From Altererythrobacter aquiaggeris (GTDB lineage Bacteria > Pseudomonadota > Alphaproteobacteria > Sphingomonadales > Sphingomonadaceae), in assembly GCF_037154015.1 (NCBI RefSeq), contig NZ_JBANRL010000001.1:744001-808000 (forward strand): a stretch of 64,000 nt of DNA, read 5' to 3'. The notes beneath the pieces are model-generated. The model worked only from the letters and a program-made list of their open reading frames with translations. It searched no databases and was not told the origin of the DNA. Shown one piece after another: positions 10,501 through 17,568 of the stretch; position 1 is the first letter of the stretch; every line of letters begins with the position of its first letter. The position numbers and the translations under genes were made by a program.

Positions 10501-11730
10501 GCGATCGGTGCTTTTGACCTGACAGGGCCGGTAAATGTGGCGGCGGATATTCGCGGCACATTACGGTCGCCAAGCGTTCGCGGTTCGTTGGCGAGCAACA
10601 ATTTGCGCTTGCAAAGTTCGCTGTCGGGAACCGATATCTCCAAAATCAGGGCACGCGGAACATTTGCCGGGTCGGTCCTGCGGCTGACCGGCTTTTCCGG
10701 CCAAGCCCCCAATGGCGGGAAGGTCAGCGGAAGCGGGACAGTCGATCTGGCCGGACTGGGGCCGCGCGGCCCGAAAATCGATTTGCGGGCAGCAGCAAGC
10801 AATGCCCGGCTGCTGGACGGAAAGGGCATCAGCGCCACGATCAGCGGCCCGTTACGCATTGTCTCGAATGGCATCGGGGGAACGATTGCAGGGCGGGTCA
10901 GGATAAACCAGGCCGCCTGGAAGCTGGGTACAGCGGAAGAAACCACCAAACTGCCCAATATCAGAACACGCGAGGTCAATACGCCGCTGGATGTCCAGAG
11001 CCGCAGCACTGCCCGGCAGCCATGGCGTTATCTGATCGACGCCAGGGGACCCGGCCGTATTGATGTCGATGGTTTGGGTTTGGACAGTGAATGGGGCGCC
11101 AACATCGTCTTGCGCGGAACCACCGATGACCCGCGCATCGGCGGTGAAGCCAATGTCGTGCGCGGGTCGTACAATTTTGCAGGCACGCGGTTTGAATTGA
11201 CCCGCGGCATCATCGATTTCGACGAAACCGTGCCGGTTGATCCCCGGCTCGACATTCTTGCCGTTTCCGAGCCAACGGGACTGGATGTTCAGGTGGCTGT
11301 AACCGGCAGCGCGCGGACGCCCGAAATTGCGTTCAGTTCCGTCCCGTCGCTGCCGGAGGAAGAACTTCTTGCGCGTTTGTTGTTCGGCGGATCGATCACA
11401 TCGCTATCGGCAACCGATGCGGTCCAGTTGGGGGCTGCTCTGGCATCGTTACAGGGCGGTGCAGGTATCGACCCGATCAACAGCCTGCGAACAGCCATCG
11501 GGCTGGACCGGCTCAGGATCGTCGGTGCCGATCCCGCGCTCGACCGCGGAACCGGCATTGCTCTGGGCAAAAATTTCGGGCGCAGGTTCTACGCTGAAAT
11601 CATCACCGATGGACGCGGTTACAGTGCTACCGAACTCGAATTCCGGATTACCGGCTGGCTATCGCTATTGGCCAGTGCATCGACCATCGGCCGCGAGCGC
11701 GCGGAATTCGAAGTCAGCAAGGATTATTAG
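7531..11730 (+). CDS. tamB: TamB-like translocation and assembly module inner-membrane protein (DUF490)
   Basis: 1399 residues. A basic N-terminus is followed by one membrane helix (about 30-50), then a very long beta-rich region of repeating strands and the C-terminal TamB/DUF490 domain (about 1050-1399). Family knowledge: TamB spans the periplasm as a hydrophobic groove and works with TamA in outer-membrane protein assembly and phospholipid transport. The start overlaps the tamA stop by one base (TGATG). The gene ends in a four-base convergent overlap with the fasciclin lipoprotein gene on the other strand, so there is no room for a conventional terminator between them. Confidence 0.9.
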   Translation: MADLPPVDPKEQSEPAKVVGGRKWRAGKWVLRVLTGLVLLAGIAFAILNSPIGQRFVTDQIAKAAPASGLRIAIGRIDGDLYGAATLHDVTLSDPKGPFLTIPRVELDWRPFNWFTSGLDVRKLVTHRGTLLRLPELEPGDPDAPVLPDFDIRIDKLEVRNLKLAAGVAGKQAQLLNLSGKTDIRDGRVYARANARLGDQDRLFALIDAEPDADKFDLKLDYRAPAGGALATMIGTPDGYRARVFGDGSWTSWDGGIFVTRSKQRFASLALANRSGLYSVVGQAYPGKTLSGVAGKLAGETISVAANGTFAQSVLDGNLEMVSAAMRLKGAGTADLANNAFGDFTFKAVLTDPAAFGPALTLGNTSLSGTLDGKFRNLKVVHQLAIGNLVAGNWRISDITQQGTATFDGLRWAIPLNTGIAKLVTGNGIADPLLANGTLGGRIVYTGGRLLSDNLAVRFPTANATLALNGDIGRGAYALAGPLTVKGLRLDDLGTVNAAAKIRFSVATGVPWTLRANFSGRMPTVTNATLANLAGNNITFRGGTTLGGGRSLAFNDLRVDASKLSLNVDGHIAKGSTTVAGNGKHIDYGRFTVEGELARDGPRAVLVFASPLPAAGLVDVRVALSPIENGFAVETSGNSLLGTFDGNLKLFAPANGPTRVSIARLSVWKTDVTGDVTLRDAGASGTLALAGGGLDGTIDFSPQSGGQAFDVSLLASRASFGGNTPLSIASGRIQARGLLVGGNSTIDGEAFAQGVSYGKIFIGRLAARTKLQNGRGDFTASLAGRRGSRFNLQLQGNVAPERVAVAARGDFAGRPVVMPRRAVLVRQDDGGWLLRQTQISYGDGIAIAEGRFGGTRAGELNLKLADMPLSLADILVADAGLGGTVSGLVDFRTNASGIPVGEARVQIANLTRSGLVLSSRPVDVSLVSRLAPDRLAARAVINEGGKRLGRFQATITGLAPGGALIDRLDAGNLFAQLRYAGPADALWRLAAIGAFDLTGPVNVAADIRGTLRSPSVRGSLASNNLRLQSSLSGTDISKIRARGTFAGSVLRLTGFSGQAPNGGKVSGSGTVDLAGLGPRGPKIDLRAAASNARLLDGKGISATISGPLRIVSNGIGGTIAGRVRINQAAWKLGTAEETTKLPNIRTREVNTPLDVQSRSTARQPWRYLIDARGPGRIDVDGLGLDSEWGANIVLRGTTDDPRIGGEANVVRGSYNFAGTRFELTRGIIDFDETVPVDPRLDILAVSEPTGLDVQVAVTGSARTPEIAFSSVPSLPEEELLARLLFGGSITSLSATDAVQLGAALASLQGGAGIDPINSLRTAIGLDRLRIVGADPALDRGTGIALGKNFGRRFYAEIITDGRGYSATELEFRITGWLSLLASASTIGRERAEFEVSKDY

Positions 11731-12296
11731 GCGGCCGGCGCATCCAGTACGGCTAGATCCTTCAGCAATCCGTCGATCGGGATAGCGACACCATTTGCGG
11801 CTTCCATCGAAGTGCCCGAAAGGCGGGCTGATTTGCCATCCGCGCTGGTGGCGACAATATCCTCCCCATCGCGCGAGAATGTCAGAATTCCGCCATCCAT
11901 GGTCGCCATTTCAATCGATTTGGTATCGCCCGACAAGGCAGTTTTTATCGTTTCCAAGGTCATGTAACCCGGAACGATATGACCGCGAAGCATGGCCACC
12001 ACAGCAGGCCGGTTTTCGGCGGACGACAGGTTCTCCTGCACCCCCTCCATACCTTCGAATGCGGCATCTTCCGGCGCGAAAATAGTATAGTTGCCCACCC
12101 CGTCAAAAACGGGCGCCAGTTCTGTATCGGACAGCGTACGCGCAACCAGCGTGATGTCGCTTGCCCTGGATAATAGCCCTGCCAGGTTATCGTCCGTGAC
12201 ACTGTTTGCTTGCGTGCCCGGTTCTGACGAACAGGCGGATAGCGGGATTATGGCCGCGGCGAGAGAGGCTGCAAGCAGCCGTTTCGTGAAAGTCAT
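11727..12296 (-). CDS. Fasciclin-domain lipoprotein
   Basis: 189 residues. The lipobox LSAC at 19-22 predicts lipidation on Cys22 and a periplasmic or surface location. The rest is one fasciclin (FAS1) domain: the early NYTIFAPEDAAFEGM motif and the later LRGHIVPGYMTLETI block correspond to the conserved H1 and H2 regions, and the end VAIPIDGLLKDL matches the closing strand. FAS1 proteins are generally adhesive or cell-surface proteins; the partner is unknown. The stop overlaps the tamB stop by four bases on the opposite strand. Confidence 0.87.
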   Translation of the reverse strand: MTFTKRLLAASLAAAIIPLSACSSEPGTQANSVTDDNLAGLLSRASDITLVARTLSDTELAPVFDGVGNYTIFAPEDAAFEGMEGVQENLSSAENRPAVVAMLRGHIVPGYMTLETIKTALSGDTKSIEMATMDGGILTFSRDGEDIVATSADGKSARLSGTSMEAANGVAIPIDGLLKDLAVLDAPAA

Positions 12297-12324
12297 CGGG
12301 CTTTCTCCGTAAATATCGAAAAGG

Positions 12325-13314
12325 TTAGATCAACAGTTCAATGGCTGCCGCCACAAGGCGCGTTTCGGGATCAATTCGGTAAACATAGCCATCGCTGTAT
12401 CGGTAGTTGCCTTCCGGCCCATCACGATAACGGTCCTGATAGGATCTCGGCACATTATATGCGTCATAGCCGCGCGGTGCAGGCTGGCCGATTGCAAATT
12501 CGTTACCTGTAAGAAGGGCGGCAACGGATGTTATCGCTGCAGTCTCGGGATTGATCCGGTAAATGACATCATCGGCATAGCGATAGCTGTTACGGTCGCC
12601 CAGACCGAAATAATTTTCATAGTAATCGGGTACACGCTGCGGCGCATAATAATCAGGCCATTGATTACCGATTGATAGCGCGCCGCCTAGCAGGGGTATG
12701 AACCCGCCTATGCCGCCGCCAGAGCCGAGCCGGACCAGAAATCCGTCGTCATAGAAATACCGTCCATCGCGGCGTTCGTTGAAGCCAAAGAAATCCGGTG
12801 AGAAAGACCGCTTCTTGGCGAGGCCGGGCGGGGTGCAGCCGTTCTGTTTCTTTGCCAGTCCTGGCGGGCACCCGTCAAAAACGCGCGTGTCCCTGCGTGT
12901 GTCAAAGATGCCGTAACGGTCGCCGCTGCGGATATCGACCCTGAGATCATCCCGGTCGTACCGTTCACCCTTGTCTTTGATTTTGTCCTTGATTTTGCCG
13001 TTGCCGGTCTTCGCGCCGCGATCAGCGTACTTGTCAACGCGAACATCGGCGCGCTCAAAACCGGCACTGTTGCTGCGTACGGAGCGTTCATTGCCGCGTT
13101 GCTTCTGGCCGTCCTGCTCCCGTGATTGCTGTTTCTGGCTGTTCCCGCGCTTTTCAGCCTTGTCGGGCCCTTTTTCACCGCCGCGAGCTTTTTCGCTTCG
13201 TTCGGGGCGATCCTTGCCGCCAGAGTTGCCTTTGTCATTACCGTTGCCATTCTGGGCCAAAGCCGGTGCAGCGAAAACGGCGATCGCTGCGATGCTTGTC
13301 ATAAAACGACGCAT
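12325..13314 (-). CDS. Secreted protein with charged low-complexity region and C-terminal tandem repeats
   Basis: 329 residues, function unknown. Signal peptide 1-20 (ending ALA). Residues 21-150 are rich in Lys, Arg, Glu, Asp, Asn and Gly and probably disordered. A short doublet PPGLAKK occurs twice near 150-170. From about 185 a unit of about 60 residues repeats: RYFYDDGFLVRL (185), SYRYADDVIYRINPET (243) and NYRYSDGYVYRIDPET (302), each followed by an Ala/Leu/Gly-rich segment and, in the first two copies, by a Tyr/Pro-rich segment with VP and YY motifs. The start at 13314 has GGAGA seven bases upstream. It resembles the loosely defined RcnB-like envelope proteins of sphingomonads, but I cannot assign a function. 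Confidence 0.7.
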   Translation of the reverse strand: MRRFMTSIAAIAVFAAPALAQNGNGNDKGNSGGKDRPERSEKARGGEKGPDKAEKRGNSQKQQSREQDGQKQRGNERSVRSNSAGFERADVRVDKYADRGAKTGNGKIKDKIKDKGERYDRDDLRVDIRSGDRYGIFDTRRDTRVFDGCPPGLAKKQNGCTPPGLAKKRSFSPDFFGFNERRDGRYFYDDGFLVRLGSGGGIGGFIPLLGGALSIGNQWPDYYAPQRVPDYYENYFGLGDRNSYRYADDVIYRINPETAAITSVAALLTGNEFAIGQPAPRGYDAYNVPRSYQDRYRDGPEGNYRYSDGYVYRIDPETRLVAAAIELLI

Positions 13315-13387
13315 TTCAAATCTCCTATTGCTTACGAACGGCGAAGTGTGGGCGATGGTTCCGCGGTTTTGGACTATATTCTCCCCC

Positions 13388-14002
13388 TCAGACCAGTGAC
13401 TTGTAAAGACTGGCTTCCGCGCTGCGCCTTCGTGCCAGGCCTTTCAGCACTTGGCCCGATGCCCTGTTCCAGCGGGCAAATTGCGCGGCTGCACCATCAT
13501 AATCCTGTGTCAAATGCCTGCGCGTCAGCGTTGCGCGGGCAATGGCCCCCGTATTGTAATGAAAGGATACCAGGGCATCGAACTGCGCCTGCGATGTCGG
13601 CGTGCTGCCGATCGCCTGTGTAACCTCGCGAGCGTATTTTTTCAGGTCCGCCGCAAGACGGGCGTCGCATTCTTCCTGCGTCCAGACGGTTTCAGGGCCA
13701 ATTTCGCGTCCGGTAGCGCCCCAGCCGATTGTCCATGGTTCGGCGCCGCTGGCGGGATCGGGATAGGCCTCGACCAACCCGTCAGCCCGTTTGCTGGCGC
13801 AGCCTTCGAACCGTTTGATAAGGGCGATACCTTGCGCGCTGACAGCACGGCCCTCATTCGCCGCGACAGCCGCGCAGCGGGAAGCGTCACCCGCATCGCA
13901 ATCCAGCGCCATATCGAGGCGTTCGACTTCGCTCTGGTGGAAACCCCGACCAAGCATCTGGCGGATAACTTCGAACACCGCTTTACGCGGCTGAAAGCTC
14001 AT
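13388..14002 (-). CDS. Phage-type lysozyme, glycoside hydrolase family 24
   Basis: 204 residues, no signal peptide. Residues about 57-200 form a GH24 muramidase: catalytic Glu66 in KRFEG, Asp82 in AYPDP and Thr91 in WTIGWG give the E-8aa-D-5aa-T type triad with a longer loop. The N-terminal motif LGRGFHQSEVERLD (17-30) precedes the catalytic domain in sphingomonad endolysins. It should cut the MurNAc-GlcNAc bond of peptidoglycan. Its ATG at 14002 overlaps the stop of the upstream membrane-protein gene (ATGA), as in holin-endolysin cassettes. Lack of a signal peptide implies that it needs a membrane partner to reach the wall. No other phage genes are nearby. Confidence 0.87.
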   Translation of the reverse strand: MSFQPRKAVFEVIRQMLGRGFHQSEVERLDMALDCDAGDASRCAAVAANEGRAVSAQGIALIKRFEGCASKRADGLVEAYPDPASGAEPWTIGWGATGREIGPETVWTQEECDARLAADLKKYAREVTQAIGSTPTSQAQFDALVSFHYNTGAIARATLTRRHLTQDYDGAAAQFARWNRASGQVLKGLARRRSAEASLYKSLV

Positions 14003-14349
14003 CGCGGCACCTGCAAATCGCAGGCGCGCTCTGCATTGGCGGCGCGCCGGTTTTCCTGGATTTGCTGGACGGCACAGGACATGAAATATCTGCGTCCTTC
14101 CATTTCTTCGTCCTTGGCCAACTGCCATTTCGCCAGTCCGTCAACGTTGAATTCGATGGCGGATAGCCGCTGTTCGATATCGGCCAGAGAGTTTCGGATC
14201 GCGGTATTGTTGCGCTCGGTCGGAATGTCGGCATTCAGTGCCAGATTGCCGCTGCTGGTCAGCGCAGCTATGACCACTCCGGTCACGATAAGCGCGTCCT
14301 TGTATTTTGCGGTAAATTCGCCGAGCAGGCCGGAAGAAGCGTTGTTCAT
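13999..14349 (-). CDS. Small single-pass membrane protein coupled to lysozyme (holin- or spanin-like)
   Basis: 116 residues. One hydrophobic segment (about 18-38) lies near the N-terminus, and the rest (46-112) is polar and likely coiled coil, with Cys at 92 and 110. I recognise no named family. A GGGGTG lies six bases before the ATG at 14349. The four-base overlap with the lysozyme start makes co-translation nearly certain, and the size and topology fit a phage holin or spanin-type accessory. A 12-codon frame upstream ends in this ATG, and a hairpin lies 39 bases upstream. Which lysis role, if any, it plays is inference. Confidence 0.6.
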   Translation of the reverse strand: MNNASSGLLGEFTAKYKDALIVTGVVIAALTSSGNLALNADIPTERNNTAIRNSLADIEQRLSAIEFNVDGLAKWQLAKDEEMEGRRYFMSCAVQQIQENRRAANAERACDLQVPR

Positions 14350-14384
14350 CGCCGCACCCCACTGGATAATTCAGGATTTTTCAT
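14346..14384 (-). CDS. Possible 12-residue leader peptide of the lysis-like pair
   Basis: An ATG at 14384 opens a 12-codon frame reading MKNPELSSGVRR that ends in TGA at 14346-14348, overlapping the ATG of the membrane-protein gene by four bases. A seven-base perfect Shine-Dalgarno, GAGGTGA (14388-14394), sits three bases before the ATG. Because the ribosome site is much stronger than that of the following gene and the overlap is of the coupling type, the frame may serve to deliver ribosomes. It could also be chance; there is no conservation evidence here. Confidence 0.35.
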   Translation of the reverse strand: MKNPELSSGVRR

Positions 14385-14387
14385 CAG

Positions 14388-14412
14388 TCACCTCGGGTTG
14401 GATTCGAGGTGA
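14388..14412 (-). promoter_or_regulatory. Hairpin sequestering the Shine-Dalgarno upstream of the lysis-like pair
   Basis: Read on the minus strand, the arms TCACCTCG (14412-14405) and CGAGGTGA (14395-14388) are perfectly complementary over eight bases, with a nine-base loop. The 3' arm contains the GAGGTGA ribosome site of the 12-codon leader frame; the 5' arm has the sequence of the 16S anti-Shine-Dalgarno. In RNA this stem would hide the ribosome site. As DNA it could instead be an operator for a dimeric regulator. No T-run follows, so it is not an intrinsic terminator. Confidence 0.5.
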
Positions 14413-14534
14413 TGCAACTAGACAGCAAAAGACCGTGTAGGAAAATAGTTTCTGATCGGCGGGCAGGATCCTGGAGCGTCCAGAAGGCGCGAACAAGCCG
14501 GGACCGGTTCGAAAAAATCGCTGCCAAACCACGG

Positions 14535-14568
14535 AAAAGGGGGCGCCCGGATCGCTCCGGACGCCCCC
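14535..14568 (-). terminator. Intrinsic terminator after glnA
   Basis: On the minus strand a 13-base stem (GGGGGCGTCCGGA pairing with TCCGGGCGCCCCC, one G-T pair, four-base loop) is followed by TTTT. It lies 41 bases past the glnA stop and separates the glnBA operon from the lysis-like pair downstream on the same strand. Confidence 0.85.
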
Positions 14569-14608
14569 CTCGGTGATCAGCGGACCGTAATCAGGCCGCC
14601 ATGCACAA

Positions 14609-16018
14609 TCAAGCGCTGTAATACATATCGAACTCGGCAGCCGATGGTGTCGTATCGACACGCAACACTTCTTCCCATTTCAATTCGGCATAGGCATCGA
14701 TCTGTTCCTTGGAGAACACGTTGCCCTGCAGCAGGAATTCGTGATCGTCTTCGAGAGCTTCGAGTGCTTCACGCAGCGAACCACATACGGTCGGCACATC
14801 GGCAAGTTCGGCCGGCGGCAGATCATAAAGGTTTTTGTCCATCGCTTCGCCCGGATGGATCTTGTTCTTGATCCCGTCGAGGCCGGCCATCAGCAGCGCG
14901 GCATAACACAGATACGGGTTGGCCATTGCGTCAGGGAAACGGAATTCGACGCGTTTGGATTTATCGCCTGCCCCGTACGGGATACGGCATGAAGCAGAGC
15001 GGTTGCGGGCCGAATAAGCCAGCAATACGGGCGCTTCGAAACCGGGGACCAGACGTTTGTAGCTGTTGGTGGTCGGATTGGTGAAAGCGTTCAGCGCCTT
15101 GGCGTGTTTGATGACCCCGCCGATATAATACAGGCAATTGTCGGACAGTCCGGCATAACCGTTTCCGGCGAAGGTCGGCTTGCCGTTTTCCCAGATCGAC
15201 ATGTGCGTGTGCATACCGCTGCCATTATCGTCCTTGATCGGCTTGGGCATGAACGTCGCGGTCTTGCCGTAAGCGTGGGCAACCTGATGGACGACGTATT
15301 TGTAAACCTGCATCCGGTCGGCCGTTTCCACAAGCGTTCCGAACGTCAGACCCAGTTCGTGCTGCGCTGCGGCCACTTCGTGGTGATGCTTGTCGCAAGG
15401 CAGACCCATTTCGATCATGGTGGCGACCATTTCGCCGCGAATATCGACCGCACTGTCAACCGGTGCAACCGGGAAGTAACCGCCTTTTGCGCGAGGGCGG
15501 TGAGCCAGATTTCCGCCCTCATATTCCCGGCCCGTGTTGGTCGGCAGCTCGATATCGTCGATCCGGTAGCCTGATGCGGCGTAACCATCTTCGAAGCGCA
15601 CATCGTCAAACATGAAAAACTCGGCTTCCGGGCCGACATAGATCGTATCGCCGACACCAACCGACTTGAGAAATTCTTCTGCGCGTTTTGCGGTCGAGCG
15701 CGGATCGCGGCTGTAGAGTTCACCCGTCGATGGTTCGACAATGTCACAGCAAATGATCAGCATCGGCGTGGCGCTGAAGGGATCGACATACACCGCATCG
15801 AGATCAGGCTTGAGGATCATGTCGGATTCGTTGATCGTTTTCCAACCGGCGATGGACGATCCGTCGAACATCAGACCATCTTCGAATTCGTCTTCGCCCA
15901 TGATATTGGCCACCATGGTCAGGTGCTGCCATTTACCTTTCGGGTCGGTGAAACGAAGATCGACCCATTCGATTTCTTCGTCCTTGATGCGTTTGATTAG
16001 GTCTTTTGCATTCGACAT
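14609..16018 (-). CDS. glnA: Glutamine synthetase type I
   Basis: 469 residues, the standard length for GSI. ATP-dependent synthesis of glutamine from glutamate and ammonia in the cytoplasm. Visible features are the N-terminal beta-grasp domain, the DGSSIAGW loop near 53-60, the ATP/glutamate site [14 protein letters not shown] and the adenylylation loop NLYDLPP with Tyr398, indicating GlnE-controlled activity. glnB lies 56 bases upstream on the same strand, the usual PII-glnA arrangement in alphaproteobacteria. Transcription probably starts at the sigma-54-type promoter ahead of glnB and ends at the hairpin at 14535-14568. Confidence 0.97.
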   Translation of the reverse strand: MSNAKDLIKRIKDEEIEWVDLRFTDPKGKWQHLTMVANIMGEDEFEDGLMFDGSSIAGWKTINESDMILKPDLDAVYVDPFSATPMLIICCDIVEPSTGELYSRDPRSTAKRAEEFLKSVGVGDTIYVGPEAEFFMFDDVRFEDGYAASGYRIDDIELPTNTGREYEGGNLAHRPRAKGGYFPVAPVDSAVDIRGEMVATMIEMGLPCDKHHHEVAAAQHELGLTFGTLVETADRMQVYKYVVHQVAHAYGKTATFMPKPIKDDNGSGMHTHMSIWENGKPTFAGNGYAGLSDNCLYYIGGVIKHAKALNAFTNPTTNSYKRLVPGFEAPVLLAYSARNRSASCRIPYGAGDKSKRVEFRFPDAMANPYLCYAALLMAGLDGIKNKIHPGEAMDKNLYDLPPAELADVPTVCGSLREALEALEDDHEFLLQGNVFSKEQIDAYAELKWEEVLRVDTTPSAAEFDMYYSA

Positions 16019-16074
16019 GTCGGTAATATCCCTTGGATGTAAGTGGATTGAACAATTGCCCGTGCAGGCATGGA

Positions 16075-16479
<405 letters not shown>

Positions 16480-16498
16480 TTAGATCCGGCGTTTCATT

Positions 16499-16513
16499 TT
16501 TGCCTACGGCAAA
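16499..16513. repeat. 15-base palindrome at the predicted glnB transcription start
   Basis: TTTGCC-TAC-GGCAAA, perfect six-base arms with a three-base spacer. It covers the position about 12 bases after the -12 element of the sigma-54-type promoter, so it could be an operator that overlaps the start site or a 5' RNA stem. Confidence 0.45.
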
Positions 16514-16518
16514 TAGTA

Positions 16519-16535
16519 TTCAAGTCTCGTGCCAA
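16519..16535 (-). promoter_or_regulatory. Sigma-54-type promoter of glnBA
   Basis: On the minus strand TTGGCACG-AGAC-TTGAA matches the RpoN consensus TTGGCACR-N4-TTGCW except that the -12 element has GA in place of GC; GG and GA are separated by exactly ten bases. The expected start lies near 16508, giving a leader of about 95 bases before the glnB GTG. An imperfect inverted repeat (TGGCG-AAA ... TTT-CCGCCA) stands directly upstream and could bind an activator. Together with the PII-GS genes this points to NtrC control. Confidence 0.65.
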
Positions 16536-16606
16536 GCTGGCGGAAACTAGCAATTTCGCCATAAACTGCCGCTAGCCACAATCAATCGGCGTCGGCCGAA
16601 CTTGCG

Positions 16607-16649
16607 GCTGCCCTATCGTTAGGCAGCATCCTGCCCGATTATTGGGCAG
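16607..16649 (-). repeat. Two tandem hairpins across the end of argC
   Basis: Minus-strand CTGCCC-aataatc-GGGCAG (16649-16631) spans the argC stop codon, and GCTGCC...GGCAGC (16627-16607) follows at once. The arms are near-identical, so alternative pairings are possible. No T-run follows. It could act as a 3' stabiliser or a weak terminator between argC and the glnB promoter. Confidence 0.4.
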
Positions 16650-17568
16650 TAAGCGTGAGACCTGCTGTCTCGTCAAGCCCCAGCATCAGATTTAGCGACT
16701 GGACTGCGGCCCCGCTCGCACCCTTGCCCAAATTGTCCAGCACCGCGACCAGCACCGCTTGTCTGCCATCCGCGCTGCCCAGCACGTGCAGACGCATCCC
16801 GTCCCACGCACCGGTTTCTTCGCAAAGCAGGATTTCGCCGTCATCGGGCGCATCACCCACGGTGATGACGCGTGATCCCATGTAAAACTGCGCAAGCGCG
16901 CTCCGCATTGCACCGGCATCGGCGGTGGTTTCATCCAGCGCGACGGGTATTTGCACGACCATCCCGCGGTGGGCACGAATGACGGCAGGCATGAAAATCG
17001 GACATTGCGTCAACCCTGCGTGGACCTTCATTTCGCCAAGATGTTTGTGGTCTAGCGTCAGGCCGTAGCCGCGCCAGCCAATCGCGCGGTCCTGTGCAAA
17101 CCGTTCGATCAGGGCCTTGCCGCCGCCAGAATATCCCGAAACCGCGCTGATCGCATAGGTCCGGTCAGCCGGCAGCATTCCGGCCTTGACCAGTGGTGCG
17201 ACCAACGCGAGAAAACCCGTCGGATAGCAGCCCGGATTGCTGACCCGCTTTGCCGCGGCGACGACATCTCGGCCGATAATTTCGGGAAATCCGTATGTCC
17301 AACCGTCATGTGTCCGGTGCGCGGTGGATGCGTCGATGATGCGGGTGGCGGGATTGGCTATCAGACCGACAGCCTCGATCGCAGCGTCATCCGGCAGGCA
17401 CAGAATTGCGACATCAGCATCGTTCAATGCCGATCGCCGTGCATTGGTGTTTTTGCGGTCAGCCTGGGAAAGCGTGATCAACTCAAATTCGCCGCGCTGC
17501 GACAGCCTGTCTGCAATTTCGAGACCGGTCGTGCCAGCACCGCCGTCAATGAAGATGCTGAACGTCAC
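16639..17568 (-). CDS. argC: N-acetyl-gamma-glutamyl-phosphate reductase, type 2
   Basis: 309 residues from a GTG at 17568. Third step of arginine synthesis: NADPH-dependent reduction of N-acetylglutamyl phosphate to the semialdehyde. The dinucleotide motif GGAGTTG is at 9-15 and the catalytic Cys114 lies in SNPGCYPTGF; the length near 310 and motif spacing fit the short (type 2) ArgC form. The GTG overlaps the stop of the preceding SH3-domain gene (GTGA), so it belongs to the transcription unit that begins at the aminopeptidase or further upstream. No other arg gene is in the window. Confidence 0.92.
   Translation of the reverse strand: MTFSIFIDGGAGTTGLEIADRLSQRGEFELITLSQADRKNTNARRSALNDADVAILCLPDDAAIEAVGLIANPATRIIDASTAHRTHDGWTYGFPEIIGRDVVAAAKRVSNPGCYPTGFLALVAPLVKAGMLPADRTYAISAVSGYSGGGKALIERFAQDRAIGWRGYGLTLDHKHLGEMKVHAGLTQCPIFMPAVIRAHRGMVVQIPVALDETTADAGAMRSALAQFYMGSRVITVGDAPDDGEILLCEETGAWDGMRLHVLGSADGRQAVLVAVLDNLGKGASGAAVQSLNLMLGLDETAGLTLTAQ

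Noticed and set aside
13388-14412. A complete prophage around the lysozyme
   Set aside because: Genes on both sides (glnA, the secreted repeat protein, fasciclin, tamB) are chromosomal, and no integrase, structural or attachment sequences are seen.
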